A stretch of DNA of 64,000 bases from Serripes groenlandicus (GCA_031761405.1 JASEVX010000003.1:61575465-61639464); one strand, 5' to 3'. Shown: positions 13,047 to 24,929, numbered from the stretch's first letter. A program made the numbers and translations. The notes: generated by a model from the letters alone, not told the origin.

Positions 13047-13276
13047 TTAACCCTTTCCCTCATACTACAATTCTGCAGCAGACGACTTTGAACATATTTT
13101 GTCAAAAAATGGAAAATCTCTTTAATTGAATGGATAACCTATGACTAAAAGTGGAAAACATTGTGGGAAAAGGAGAAATTACTCGTTTTGAGCAATTTCT
13201 CCTTTTGTCACTATGTTTTCGAAAAGCCATCTGCTGCAGAGTCGTCAGAAAGCGTCTATATGAGGGAAAGTGTTAA
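13047..13276. mobile_element. R1 MITE
   Basis: TTAA at both ends; hairpin TTACTCGTTTTGAGCAA with one stem mismatch. An R4 element follows within 20 bp. Confidence 0.82.
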
Positions 13277-13294
13277 CTCTAAGACAAGACCGTC

Positions 13295-13531
13295 AAGAGC
13301 CGTCCCGCGAGAATACCAACATTATGGCCTCTGAGTAATGTGACGATTAAGATCAGCCTGCACAGACTAATCCGAGCCGACACATTCCGTCTCAGGGGGA
13401 TAGAGGTATATAGTAATGATTCCTGCAACAGAAAATCCAAAGGAGGCGCAAAGTGTCTAACCGGGTAAGCCTGCGCGGCATGCTTAGGCTGATCCGTTTC
13501 GCAACTTTACGCAAAGTCCACATTGTTTATG
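13295..13531. mobile_element. R4 MITE, right end lost
   Basis: Starts AGCCGTCCCGCGAGAA; breaks after GTCCACATTGTTT. Confidence 0.72.
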
Positions 13532-13534
13532 TTC

Positions 13535-14075
13535 ATGTATCAATCAGATTCGGGCAAAGAGTCGTGATTGCGCTATGATCGTTTTAAAACATGAAAGTAA
13601 ATATCGATGAGAACGTACATTCCACAATTTGAGGAAATGTATAGCAGAGAAAGGGATTTTTTTTTATCGTAACCCATACAGATTTGTTGTATGTGGGAAA
13701 CATGATGATTAATATTAAAGAGAACATGCAATTTACGATTCACGATTCGACTTGGTTATCTATAGCATATAATATGGTTATATTATGATCGTTTTAAAAC
13801 ATGACATTAACTATCGATAAGAAGATTCATTTCACTGCTCACCTTCCGAAGACAGTCTATAGCATATAAGACGATTATGTAATGCTCGTTAAGAAGTTTC
13901 ATTTCGTTGTTGACATTCCGAAGATAATCTATAGCTTAAAAGATGAGCATGGTATGATCGGCTTAACATATGACACAATGATATCTTTACAAGCTACAAA
14001 CTATGGATCAGGAAACTCGTAAACTGGCTATTAAGGGAGTCACCGATAGAAAACAATGAGTCCCTTGTAGTATAA
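13535..14075. other. No gene recognised
   Basis: Contains repeated ATGATCGTTTTAAAACATGA blocks (about 13576 and 13786) and TCTATAGCATATAA-type motifs, so probably a decayed local duplication. Confidence 0.5.
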
Positions 14076-14079
14076 ATAC

Positions 14080-14242
14080 GGAATATTACGTTGCGGGAGC
14101 GATAAAAGGGTTTGTATTGCACGACAAGTAGCGTGGAAAAATCGATATCTTACGAGACCGAAGGTCGAGTAAGATATAGATTTTCCCACGCTACGAGTCG
14201 TGCAATACGTACCCATTTATCGCTCCCGCAACGTAATATTCC
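14080..14242. repeat. 163-bp foldback palindrome
   Basis: Arms of about 75 bp starting GGAATATTACGTTGCGGGAG, centre ACGAGACCGAAGGTCGAGT. Confidence 0.9.
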
Positions 14243-14601
14243 TTTTATTATATACCTACGATCTATGAAGAGCGAAAAAACTATTAAATATACAGATTCA
14301 ATACATTGTTTATTGGGGATACCTCGCTGAAAGTATTCCGCGCACTGTCTGACGTCACAATCTTGTATTTACACCGCATGTAGATACGGAATTTTAATCT
14401 GTCGTGGTGTATTTGCGCATGTCAATCTGCATGTATTTCCACCGGAAAATGTACAGGCATATAATAAAATGTATTATTCACCAGAGATATATAAATACAA
14501 AAGTACATAAATACATGTATTCACATGTCTCTGATTTCACAGTCTACGAATTGAGCATTATCTACAGCATAACATATCATTACGTTAACATCATGATAGT
14601 A

Positions 14602-14870
14602 TATGAGCTGTCCCGCGAGAAAAACCAATATTGTGGACTCCGCGTAACTTATCGACCCGGATCAGCCTGAGCATGCCGCGCAGGCTTACCCGGATAGACA
14701 CTTTTCGCCTCCTGTGGATTTTCTGATTCAGGAATCATTACTCTATACCTCTTTCCCCCTGAGGGGGAATGTGTCGGCCTGGATCAGCCTGCGCGGACTG
14801 CGCAGCCTGATCTGGATCGATACATTATGCAGAGGCCATAATGTTGGTTTACTCGCGGGTCGGTTCATAT
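14602..14870. mobile_element. R4 MITE
   Basis: ATGAGCTGTCCCGCGAG to CTCGCGGGTCGGTTCAT; full-length. Confidence 0.8.
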
Positions 14871-14887
14871 ACTTTATGAAAGGCATA

Positions 14888-15245
14888 ATTCCTAGACTAC
14901 TACTGGTCTGTTTACCCAGGGAACTGTCGCTGTGATATAACTCAAATAATATTCCACCATCTTTGATTCAAGGGTGATTCAGACATTCTGTGAAATTCAT
15001 TCACTATTGTATTATTTTTTTTGCAAATTGTGAACATTGTTTGTATCATTATAACTTGCTGATCAAACATATTTTGATGAATCGTCATTTAATTATTAAA
15101 TGGTCTTTACAATGTCACATGATCTTATTTATTTTGTATCGCCCTTTAATTAATCAAACAACGCGGCTTCAGTATTCAATCAGTCCAAGTCAATACTGGG
15201 ACAAATAATGTTGTAAACGGCGTAAAACCAAAATAAAACAAACGA
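14888..15245 (+). repeat. S-C SINE fragment interrupted by a ~260-bp AT-rich insertion
   Basis: Tail sequence ending GTGATATAACTCAAATAAT at 14950 resumes at 15202 with CAAATAATGTTGTAAACGGC. The repeated CAAATAAT (8 bp) brackets the insert; no inverted ends are seen in the insert. Confidence 0.5.
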
Positions 15246-15304
15246 AAATATAAAAGAGTTTTCTACTGGATATGAACCGATACGACTAATATCGATCTTG
15301 TATC

Positions 15305-15535
15305 TTAACCCTTTCCCTCATACAACAATTCTGCAGAAGACGACTTTGAACACATTTTGTCAAAAAATGGAAAATCTCTATAACTGAATGGATAACCTAT
15401 GACTAAAAGTGGAAAACATTGTGACAAAAGGAGAAATTGCTCGTTTTGAGCAATTTCTTCTTTTGTCACTATGTTTTTCAAAAAGCCGTCTGCTGCAGGA
15501 GCATCATAAAGTGTCTATATGAGGGAAATGGTTAA
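15305..15535. mobile_element. R1 MITE
   Basis: TTAA at both ends; canonical hairpin. Confidence 0.82.
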
Positions 15536-15539
15536 CTCT

Positions 15540-16455
15540 CTCAAATTGGAGATAATATGAATTAAATAAGTGAAATATGATGTAATAAGAAAAATAATAC
15601 TTACGATAAAATTGAATACATCATTGTGTGTGTGCGGGTGAGGTTTAAAACAATTTATCTTTTAGCATTTTACCTCTTTTTCCAAAATGATTTTAAAAAC
15701 CTTAATAGAGGCATCACAAGTCTGTGCATGATGGGATGGATCAACACTAGAATAGATTGTGTAGACCGCTGAATTATGCATGTATATAACAAGAGAATTA
15801 ATGAATATACTAGCCAGAACCGATCAATTCATTTCGTTTATTATTAGATTTGAACATCAAGTGTTCCTCGTCATATAAATTCTTGTTCATCCTTTTCCTC
15901 TTTTCCAACAATGATTTTTATAATTTGAATATCCTGTTTTTGGAGGCATCAGAACTACGATAACATTGAAGACATTAGGAGAGGGAGTTAAAATAATACC
16001 TTTCTTCTTTTTTAGCATTTACCTCTTTTTCCTTTTTTTCCCAATATTATTGTAATAATTTTAATATCAGTTGTTGAAGGCATCAGAAGTCAGTGGAAGG
16101 GTAGAATGTTTTCTGTATATCACTGAATTATAAATGTTGGCTCATATAACAATAGAATTAATGACTATAGCCAGAACAAACTGTACGCTCAGCCTCGACA
16201 CACGAATACCGGCCTTTATACACTTTGAGACCAACGAAGATTCAGAGCAGTCTATGTGTCCGCTCAGTCTGATCAGGATCTTTCCTGTTTCTATCTAAGC
16301 ATGCAATGAATCCACTTCAGGGGTAACGACTTCGACCAATGCCAAGAACTAACTGATCTTAATCACGACTTTTTTCAAAATCTCCCGACGGGCGGTTGCT
16401 TCACGACGTTGTTCGTGTTATAAACAGACAACGGGATGATTTCATTCTATAGATT
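15540..16455. other. No gene recognised
   Basis: Two loosely similar blocks (TTTAGCATTTTACCTCTTTTTCC near 15660 and TTTAGCATTTACCTCTTTTTCC near 16010, each followed by GAGGCATCA/GAAGGCATCAGAA) suggest an old duplication of about 350 bp. Confidence 0.5.
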
Positions 16456-16458
16456 GTG

Positions 16459-16718
16459 TTAACCCTTGCCCACATGCAACAAGTCCACAGCAGCCGACAT
16501 TGAAAACATCTCAATACTAATATATGAAAATTCTCCCTATTTTCTTTTATATAATCAATAAATTGAGTTTAAAACAGTTTGACACTGGAGAAATTGCTCG
16601 TAGTGAGCAATTTTACATTGTGCCCATATTGAGCAATTTTACATTTTGCCAGAATGTTTTCAAATGTAGGCTATTGCTGAGGCGTCAGAAAGCGACTGCA
16701 AATGTGAAAGGAATAAAC
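16459..16718. mobile_element. Diverged R1-like MITE with duplicated hairpin arm
   Basis: TTAACCCTTGCCCACATGC start, core TTGCTCGTAGTGAGCAA followed by a second TTGAGCAATTTTACATT, ending near GAAAGGAATA. Confidence 0.55.
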
Positions 16719-17005
16719 AGAGCATGAAATATTAATTCTAAAAAATCTTGTCAAGATATCATTGTGTCATGTTTTAAAATGATAATACCATACTCATATT
16801 TTATGCTACAGATAACAAAGTCGAATCATTAACCGTGAAACGCATGTTTTCATTGATATTAAATTTCATGTACATAAATAATTTTAGTTGCTAGCACCGA
16901 CCTAATGCATTGGTAAAGCATGTAGACAACCGTAAACATAATTATCGATCTGATCTGATCCAAGTAGATGCATATCCGGCTCCAGATTAGCTTATAAATA
17001 AAGGA

Positions 17006-17147
17006 TCTGACATGAGTTGTCATTTCATATAAAGTTTCATTAAACGAGTTTAAGACATTTGTTATTAAACGAGCCTTTGGCGAATTTAATAACAAATTGC
17101 TTGGACGAGTTTAATAAAACTTTTATGAAATGACAACGAATGTCAGA
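17006..17147. repeat. 142-bp foldback palindrome
   Basis: Arms TCTGACATGAGTTGTCATTT / AAATGACAACGAATGTCAGA, centre ACGAGCCTTTGGCGAATTT. Confidence 0.88.
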
Positions 17148-17499
17148 TTTTTCTTATCACATGACGAAACACAAATAGAAAATCGATTTTTTTGCTGTCA
17201 GAAAATAGTCCCAACATGTAATATTTAATAAACTGTTATCTAATCACACACAAAACTATTTCTATGACCGATAATGATCCCTTTACCTCGTCCATCTATC
17301 GTGACATTTGTGTTTACCGGATACACGTTCTCAGCCATTTTGTAAACATTCGTGGATCAATACAAAAAGAGATATTCGTTCATGTTATATTACACATGTG
17401 ACATATAAAGAAATACGTAGTGGGTATATTAGATCGGATACAAGCATTTTCATGAGAAAACAGTATGTATTGTAGAATATCTGCACATTTTCCGGCGCA

Positions 17500-17580
17500 A
17501 TCACATACAGATTGTCACGGGAAAATACGACACGACAGACCTTCGGTCTCGCTAGATATCAATTTTCAACTCGTCGAAAA
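17500..17580. repeat. Partial foldback related to the 14080 palindrome
   Basis: GGGAAAATACGACACGACAG, loop ACCTTCGGT, then CTCGCTAGATATCAATTTTC; a shortened relative. Confidence 0.5.
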
Positions 17581-17699
17581 AGATTCGATTTAAGTAACCC
17601 TGCATTTGGCTTCAACACTGAGTCAGCCATTTCAATGCGACCTACAATGCAAGTGTTAATGCATCGCGTCCCAAATATATGTACACATAGTGTTTGATT

Positions 17700-17912
17700 T
17701 TAACCCTTTCAGCGCCGAATTGTTTAAAGTAGACTCTTCCATGTTCAAACTAGGACGACTCTATTTTCATGTTATAGGATCTTTGGAATATATTTCTAAC
17801 TCACAGCCAAACAATGCAGAGTTCATGTGAAACAGCTCGTTACGAGCTGACTCACCTGAATCTGCATTGTTTGCAAAATGCTCAACATTGCCTTTGGCGC
17901 TGAAAGAGTTAA
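17700..17912. mobile_element. R2 MITE (TTAA-flanked, central hairpin)
   Basis: Family R2: about 210-220 bp, TTAA at both ends, terminal repeats CTCTTTCAGCGCCAAAG / TTTGGCGCTGAAAGAG, central palindrome CAGCTCGTAACGAGCTG within a longer GGTGAGTCAG…CTGTCTCACC hairpin. No coding potential. Confidence 0.85.
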
Positions 17913-18036
17913 TCTGCGTACACATTTAATAGTATTACATGTATTTATTTATTTGAATAATAATATTATAGGAAATCGGCTTTAGATGAGTGTATGTATT
18001 ATTTTAAAAGAAAAAATATATGGAGCAGTTTTCAAT

Positions 18037-18240
18037 GATTTGAGATAATGCATTTTGAAGCCATAATTCTAATTTTATGAAGGATTTGACCCAATTATGA
18101 TGTTAAATACATAAATATCCCACAATTCATATAGATGTTATTTGAGATAATGCATTTTGAAGCCATAATTCTAATTACATGAAGGATTCGACCCAATTAT
18201 GACGTTAAATACATAAATATCCCACAATTCATATAGATGT
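18037..18240. repeat. Two-copy tandem duplication, ~102-bp unit
   Basis: ATTTGAGATAATGCATTTTG at 18038 and again 102 bp later, with a few substitutions. Confidence 0.88.
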
Positions 18241-18371
18241 AATTTTCATTTAAGTTTAACCCGTATATACGCTATCAAAGATCTATAAATGGGCCGGTGC
18301 ATGAGAAAAGGTAAAAGTTGGAATTTCTGAATAGTGTAAGTTCAAATCATCATGTGCACCTGCTCCATCCT

Positions 18372-18634
18372 ATGAGCCGTTCCACGAGAAAACAAACATA
18401 ATGGATTCTATACCTATACCTATCACCCTGAGACGGAATATATCGACCCAGATCAGCCTGCGTAATCCAGACCGACACATTCCGTATCAGGGGGACAGAG
18501 GTATCAAGTAATGATTCATGAAATAGAAAATCCACAGAAGGCAAAAAGTGTCTGTCCGGGTTAGCTTGTGCGGCATGCTTAGGCTGATCCGGGTCGATAC
18601 TTTACGTAGAGTCCACAATGTTTAACGGCTCATA
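18372..18634. mobile_element. R4 MITE
   Basis: Full-length outline with an internal deletion and a short duplication of the CCTATACCTAT segment. Confidence 0.75.
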
Positions 18635-19182
18635 TCAGATCAAATCAAGTTGCGAGAAGCTTCTAACAAGTTTATGTAAGTTATACGTGAACAGTTATAT
18701 ATATCGATCAGACTGTGTGGATGTACAGGTTGCTCTGGATATACACTGTTTATAAGATCAAGCAACGTGTACCTTTAGCAGGGACAGGCTCGTTTTTAAA
18801 GATTACCTTCTAGCTTAAAAAGAAATCTTTCATATTTAAAGAGATATCTTTGCTTTTGAAAAATTATCTGCTCTAAATGTGCGACATCATCATTTTGGGG
18901 ATATCTCTGTAATTTAGAGGTATCTCCTCTATACGTTATTTGTCTAATGTAAAGATATATATATCTATGAAGAAGTATTCTTCCATTAATCAAAGTTTGA
19001 AAGATATCCCATCCCTCAAAGCCTAATATATATATCTTTAGGTAGATATCTCTCTAAATCAAGGTGGTATCTCTTTTCGGAATAAATAGTCAAACGGTCT
19101 GCCATAGATAATTGCATCTTTGAACGAATTGCAGAAATGTAAATTAGATGTAAGGGTCATTATATAACCTATAAATATTTTA

Positions 19183-19455
19183 TTGATTGATTGATTGTTT
19201 GGTGTATTACGCCGCCTTCAACCTTTTGTTCAGTTATATTACCGCGTTCCTGGAAAAGTTACAAGTACTACTGGTTCGTTTATCCTGACACCAGCCAGTC
19301 AGCCGTAATGCTAACCCCACAACCCTGAGCGCCAAGGAGGGCAGCCAATACTACCATGTTTAAAATATTTGGTATGATCCGACCGGGGGATCGAACCCGC
19401 ACGACCTCCCGCACTCGAGGAGGACGCTCTACCATTATTACACCACCGAGTCGGT
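19183..19455 (-). repeat. S-B SINE
   Basis: Complete: tail with GATTGATTGATTG at left, tRNA head CACCACCGAGTCGGT at right. Confidence 0.8.
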
Positions 19456-19997
19456 CACAAATACCTTAAATCGATAGAACCCTGCCATATTTTATGACAC
19501 GTCGCGTTGATTTGATTCGTGTTTATATGCGAGGTAATGCCTAAATTATATGTCCTATTAAAATCCCCTCGTAATTTGTTGGCGGTGCACGAATTATCAA
19601 TTTATATTTACGGCTCTTGTAAAATGGCCGGGCCATTAGAAGGCAAGTCAATTCGCGTTTATTATTGTAAACGTGTTTTTAGTTTAACTTTTCTTATTTG
19701 CGGGCGCATTTTGACGCATCGTCAGCAGATGAGTTTTAAACAATTGTTTACAAAAAGGAGATATTGCCCGAAGCGAGAAATGCTTCATTTTTTTCCCCAC
19801 AATGTTTTCATCTATATTCAATTATTATTACAACACATCTTCAGTATACGACTTTGAAATTACTTTTAAAACAGATTGGCAACTATATGGATAACATCTA
19901 TGAATATTTTTTTTTTTTTTTTTAAATAAAGTTGAAAACATTGAGGCAGAAGGAGAAATTGCCACTGCTAATCAAATGTAGTCTGCTGCAGATAAAA

Positions 19998-20085
19998 GTC
20001 TTTGGTATGACTCGGTCGGGGATCGAATACGTAACCTCCCGCACCCGAGGCGGACGCTCTACCACTACTGCACCGATGCGGTAAT
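19998..20085 (-). repeat. S-B SINE head fragment
   Basis: AAGTCTTTGGTATGACTCGG to GCACCGATGCGGT: body start plus tRNA head only. Confidence 0.65.
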
Positions 20086-20344
20086 GTAACAAAGGGGTTT
20101 CGTTCGGAAATAAAAAATAGACTGTGGGAAAAAAGGGTTCATTCCTCTTTATCTAGACTTCTTGGATTATATATAATTATTAAAATTTCAATTAAATTTT
20201 GCTTTCAGCTTCTGATAAAAGAGTTCCGTCTCGCTGGCCACTTAGTGTCACGTCATTTTGCTTTTATGTTATCCCGACGGTATAGATGCAAAGGCTGATC
20301 TGAATCTACACTGTTCACAAAATATTGTACATTTTCAAATTTAG

Positions 20345-20520
20345 TGAAATGTGGTAGAGCGTCGACCTCTCGTACCAAAGGTCCCCGGTTCGAATCCCGT
20401 GTTGAGCTGGTTCTGCCTTTTATCCACGAAAACGGTGCGCGTACTGGTTTTAAAACTCTCCAGAGAGCAGACATCGAGCCTAATTGATATGGACTGAAAG
20501 CTTGTTTCGCAATCGATGTA
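20345..20520 (+). repeat. tRNA-headed SINE-like repeat (S-D)
   Basis: GTGGTAGAGCGTCGACCTC box A region and CCCCGGTTCGAATCCCGTG box B, then GAGCTGGTTCTGCCTTTTAT; related to the 8540-8790 repeat. Confidence 0.55.
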
Positions 20521-20528
20521 AAATATAC

Positions 20529-20933
20529 ATGAGTCGTTCCACGAGGAGAAAAATCAACATTATGGACTCTGTGTAATGTATCGACCCAGATCAGCCAGAT
20601 TTCGTAGCCGACATATTCCCTTTAGGCACTGTAGGCACGTGCCTACACATTTTTTCTCAAAATGCCCCAAAAATGCAGCTGCGGCGATAGACATCTGCGT
20701 AATGTATCGACCAGATCAGCCTGCGCTGTCCGCGCAGACTGATCCGGCCGACATATTCCGTCTCAGAGGGATGGAGATAAAGAGTAATGATTCCTGAAAC
20801 AGAAAATCCACATGTGGCAAAAAGTGTCTGTCCGGCTCAGCCTGTGCGGCTTGCTTAGGCTGATCCGTGTCGATACTTTTACGCAGAGTCCAAAATGATG
20901 GTTTTCTCGTGGGAACGGCTTATATCAGTTAGT
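20529..20933. mobile_element. R4 MITE with embedded end of a GGGGCGTAGCT element
   Basis: About 150 bp longer than usual. After the first ~60 bp it contains TTTAGGCACTGTAGGCACG and AAATGCAGCTGCGGCGATAG, then restarts R4 (GTAATGTATCGACCAGATCA). Confidence 0.7.
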
Positions 20934-21048
20934 TGCACAAGCAGCAGAAAGACATCCGCAAATTAATAGCATTACATTGCATTGTGCCACTGTTGACATG
21001 CCGACTTATACCTGTATTACGGTCTAATGGGACAACAACATAATCTAC

Positions 21049-21283
21049 TTAACCCTTTCCCTAATACGACAATTCTGCAGCAGACGACTTTGAACATATT
21101 TTGGTCAAAAAATAGAAAAATCTCTATAGTTGAATGGATAACCTATGACTAAAAGTGGAAAAAACATTGTGTCAAAAAGGAGAAATTGCTCGTTTTGAGC
21201 AATTTCTTCTTTTGTCACTATGTTTTCAAAAAGCCGTCTGTTGCAGAGGCATCAGAAAGCGTCTATATGAGGAAAAGGGTTAA
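21049..21283. mobile_element. R1 MITE
   Basis: TTAA at both ends; canonical hairpin. It lies about 70 bp from an R3 copy. Confidence 0.82.
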
Positions 21284-21355
21284 TTAATTCATAAATAAAC
21301 ATTACGGTTAGGCTTTAACGGTATTAATATTTGTTTACAAACAACGACAGTCATA

Positions 21356-21605
21356 TCGAGGGCTTGGCGTGAAACGGTTGTAACTAAAAACCTATTTTGA
21401 AAACCCTGGTTTATGGGCAATTTTGACCCCTTTGTAAACAATGCAAATTTAGTTGCCATTGCTCCGAGTGAGCAATGGCACCTACATTTCCAGTGTTTAC
21501 CAAAGAAAAAAATATTTAACGCTTATAAAGACATTATGGCGAGGTGATTAACCTTGGTAAACAAATACCGATTTTAGTTACAACCGTTTCACGCCAAACC
21601 CTCGA
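21356..21605. mobile_element. R3 MITE
   Basis: Full-length, TA on both sides, central hairpin TTGCTCCGAGTGAGCAA. Confidence 0.8.
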
Positions 21606-21651
21606 TATGTGCGCCGTACGATTATAGCACATGTTATATATAGCTCTTTGT

Positions 21652-21850
21652 TGCTGTGATTGTTTTTGTTTGTTTGCTTTATGGTGTTCTGCGCCGTATT
21701 TAACAATGTTGCATTGATACCATGGCGTTTCAGGGTACGTTACCAGTACTACCGGTCCATTTATCCTGACACTAATGTGTTACCTGTAATGCTTACCCCA
21801 CACTCCTGAGCATCAAGTTTGGAAAGTTATTACTACCATTTTCAAAGTCT
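21652..21850 (-). repeat. S-B SINE, head missing
   Basis: TTGTTTGTTTGCTTTATGGTG to ACTACCATTTTCAAAGTC. Confidence 0.62.
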
Positions 21851-22109
21851 AGTTCCCTGTTACATGCATGTAAAACACTTGTAGTTGAAACGTGTTGATC
21901 ATAAATTAGGATGTGTCTCTGATCCTATCTGATAGATAAAAAGCCTTTATTATCATTCGAAAATCTTGGAGATTAACTGATAGCCTTTTATGATTCGTTC
22001 GATCACATCAAAATAGACACTTCTGGTATTATGTCGTCAATGTAGAAGCAACCAAACGCATATCTTAGCTTACAGTGCTAAATATGTGAGTGAGAAGCAC
22101 GGCGAAAAA

Positions 22110-22505
22110 TGTTTGGGTGTTAAATATGCGAGAGGCAGGGCGAAAAAACACCTTATGCGTCAGTGTTTGGGTATTAAATATGCGAGAGGCAGGGCTAAAA
22201 AATACCTTATGCGTCAGTGCTTGGGTGTTAAATATGCGAGAGGCACGGCTAAAAATTACCTTATGCGTAAATGTTTGGGTGTTAAATATGCGAGAGGCAC
22301 GGCTAAAAAATACCTTATGCGTCAGTGCTTGGGTGTTAAATATGCGAGAGGCACGGCTAAAAAATACCTTATGCGTCAGTGCTTGGGTGTTAAATATGCG
22401 AGAGGCACGGCTAAAAAATACCTTATGCGTAAATGTTTGGGTGTTAAATATGCGAGAGGCAGGGCGGAAAAAGGGCCTTATGCGTCAGTGTTTGGGTGTT
22501 AAATG
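22110..22505 (+). repeat. 54-bp minisatellite, about 7 copies
   Basis: Unit contains GGGTGTTAAATATGCGAGAG and TACCTTATGCGTCAGTG; spacing is exactly 54 bp. Because 54 is a multiple of 3, two forward frames stay open through the array (18-residue repeats such as CLGVKYARGTAKKYLMRQ); coding is unlikely, as no splice or domain context is seen. Confidence 0.9.
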
Positions 22506-22744
22506 GGGTTACATCTCCAGTCTTACCTTACAAGTTATCTGTACACATTTTATAAAAGTAAGCGGACTAAATCCTCACCTGTAAAAATCATGTGCAGACA
22601 ATCATTAGACAAATGCGTAAATGTCTGAAGAGTACATCCTAGCCCTCGTCGCTTAACGCATTCTCGTCCCACATATAGACGCTTTCTGACGTCTTTGCAG
22701 CAGACGACTTTTGCATTCGTCTGCTGCAGTTTTGTTTTATGTGA

Positions 22745-22905
22745 GAAAATGTTTACTCGTTCACCGCCAATGGCAATATTGATGGAATCAGCATTGATTG
22801 CCTTTAAGTTATCAGAACAGTGCAAAGCTCTCATTACATGAGAATGGAGACGCCTTATTTTGAACATGGAAGAGTCTATTTTAAACAATTTGGCGCTGAA
22901 AGGGA
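22745..22905. mobile_element. R2 MITE with hairpin deleted, joined to an R1-like piece
   Basis: CACCGCCAATGGCAATATTG to GGCGCTGAAAGGGA; the central palindrome is missing. An R1-type fragment with CTGCAGCAGACGAC lies at 22664-22744. Confidence 0.6.
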
Positions 22906-22963
22906 AGAAATCTTTCATATTTAAAGAGACACTGATCTCTAATTTGCGATATCTATTTTAGTT

Positions 22964-23174
22964 TTACTCTTTCAGCGCTAAAGGCAATATTGAGTTTTTT
23001 GCAAACAATACTGATTCAGGTGAGTCAGCTCGTAACGAGCTGTCTCACCTGAAATCAGCATTGTTTGCCTTTTAGTTATCAAAATAGTCCAAACATTTAT
23101 TACATGAAAAATGGAGACGCCCTATTTTGAACATGGAACAGTCTACTTTAAACTATTTGGCGCTGAAAGGGTTA
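22964..23174. mobile_element. R2 MITE
   Basis: Near full-length with CAGCTCGTAACGAGCTG core; lies 60 bp after the deleted copy in the same orientation. Confidence 0.8.
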
Positions 23175-23262
23175 GGACACGGAAAGGTTTAAATTCCGAG
23201 CAGTACATTTGGCAATCAAGGTAACCGTGTGATTTTATACCTATAAATGACGTATATTCTAC

Positions 23263-23503
23263 ATGAGCCGTCCCGCGAGAAAACCAACATTATGGACTCT
23301 GCGCAGTCCGCGTAGGCTAATCAGGGCTGACACATTCCGTCTCAGGGGGTATAGAGGTATTGAATATTGATTCCTGAAACAGAAAATACACAGGAGGCGA
23401 CAAGAGTCTCTCCAGTTTTTCCTGCGCGGCATGATTCAGCTGATCCGGGTCGATGCTTTACGCAGAGTCCACAATGCTGGTTTTCTAGTGGGACGACTCA
23501 TAT
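23263..23503. mobile_element. R4 MITE
   Basis: Both ends present; about 30 bp missing near the left hairpin arm. Confidence 0.78.
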
Positions 23504-23566
23504 GGTGGTCCTTATTAATTAAAGTCAAGAGGTACTTGCGTGCTTTGTAATTGAATCTTACTTGAT

Positions 23567-23740
23567 TTATTTGCTTTATTTGGGTCTTAAGCCGTTTACA
23601 ACTTATTCACGTCCCCTGGGTAGACACACCCGTACTAGCCTTAGCTAGAAAATGTGCATTGATTAAGGGCTCTCCACCATGACCGCCACTACTGGGGTTC
23701 GAACCTGGGACGCTAATCACTCGGCAAACTTTCACTACAT
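23567..23740 (-). repeat. S-C SINE
   Basis: GGGTCTTAAGCCGTTTACAA to CTGGGGTTCGAACCTGGGAC. Confidence 0.68.
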
Positions 23741-24058
23741 CGTTGGCATATAATTACATTTTTGTTGCATACGATGTTTTAATCGAAACCGATATATTCT
23801 TTTTGGAGTGTTTGGTATCATTTTTCAAATCTACAACTTTTAAAATGTGTATTATGTCTTTATGTCTATGAATATTATATTCGTTTCTAATCGTAATCAA
23901 AATCAAAATTGTTGAAAGCGATATTAAAATAAAATAAATGTACTCCTTCAAAATAATACGCGTTTTCATCAAAAATCTAAATTAAGTGTGTGTCATTGCT
24001 CAAGCCTATCTTTATATATACTATAGTTTACGGATAAATACTGTAAAAGACAGTTTTC

Positions 24059-24240
24059 TTTTCCCACATACAGATGCTTTCTGCAGCAGACGACTTTTAA
24101 AAACATTGTGGCAAAGTGAGAAATTGCTGTTTTCAAGTCTATTTGATTATTACACTTTCGTCTAAAGAGAGGTTCTATGTTTTTGATCAGATGTTTTCAA
24201 ATTCGTCTTCTGCAGATTTGCTCTACGTGAGAAAGGGTTA
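24059..24240. mobile_element. Diverged R1-like element
   Basis: Starts near TTTTCCCACATACAG, has CTGCAGCAGACGACTTT and ends GTGAGAAAGGGTTAA; core hairpin lost. Confidence 0.5.
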
Positions 24241-24284
24241 AGTTTAATCCCGATATACGGGAGTTTAAACCCTCCCGTCTTGTA

Positions 24285-24700
24285 GACGCATTTTAATACA
24301 TCCTCGACAGTCGACATAGTGGCCAAATGAGAAAGTGTTGAAAATGAGCAAGTTTGCCTTCTCGGCAATGGTTTTAACTTCACGTATATCCAACATTTAT
24401 TAATCGGTTATAGATATACATGCACTGAATATTCTCACGTAGATGTCTTTTTTTAACCGTCTGCTGCAGATTTACTGTACGTGGGAAAGGATTAACTTTA
24501 AACCTTTTATTTCTTGAAGATGCATGTTAACGCATCTGCAAAAGACGACATTGTGGCCAAAGAAGAAAGTGTTGGAAAATGAGCAAGTTCGCCTACTCGA
24601 CAAGGTTTTAACTTCATGTATATATATCCAACATTTATTAATCAGTTATATATATACATGTACTGAATATTCTCATGTAGATGTTGTTTTTTTAACCCTT
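24285..24700. repeat. Diverged two-copy duplication, ~210-230 bp
   Basis: AAAATGAGCAAGTT…CCAACATTTATTAATC…CTGAATATTCTCA occurs in both halves. Confidence 0.75.
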
Positions 24701-24886
24701 GAACATATTTTGTCAAAAAATAGAAAATCTCTATAATTGTGTGGATAACCATGACTTAAAGTGGAAAGCATTGTGGCAAAAGGAGAAATTGCTCGTTCTG
24801 AGCAATTTCTTCTTTTGTCACAATGTTTTCAAAAAGGCGTCTGCTGCAGAGGCGTCAGAAAGCGTCTATATGAAGGAAAAGTTTAA
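24692..24886. mobile_element. R1 MITE with internal deletion
   Basis: TTAACCCTT is joined directly to GAACATATTTTGTC, so about 30 bp of the left arm is missing; right half and TTAA are intact. A short R4 end follows. Confidence 0.75.
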
Positions 24887-24929
24887 TTAACCGTCTGCTG
24901 CAGATTTAGTGAATGTCGGAAAGGGAAAT

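Noticed and set aside
19519..19857. 112-codon plus-strand frame
   Set aside because: It includes an R1-like scrap (TTTACAAAAAGGAGATATTGC), has no recognisable domain and no splice context.
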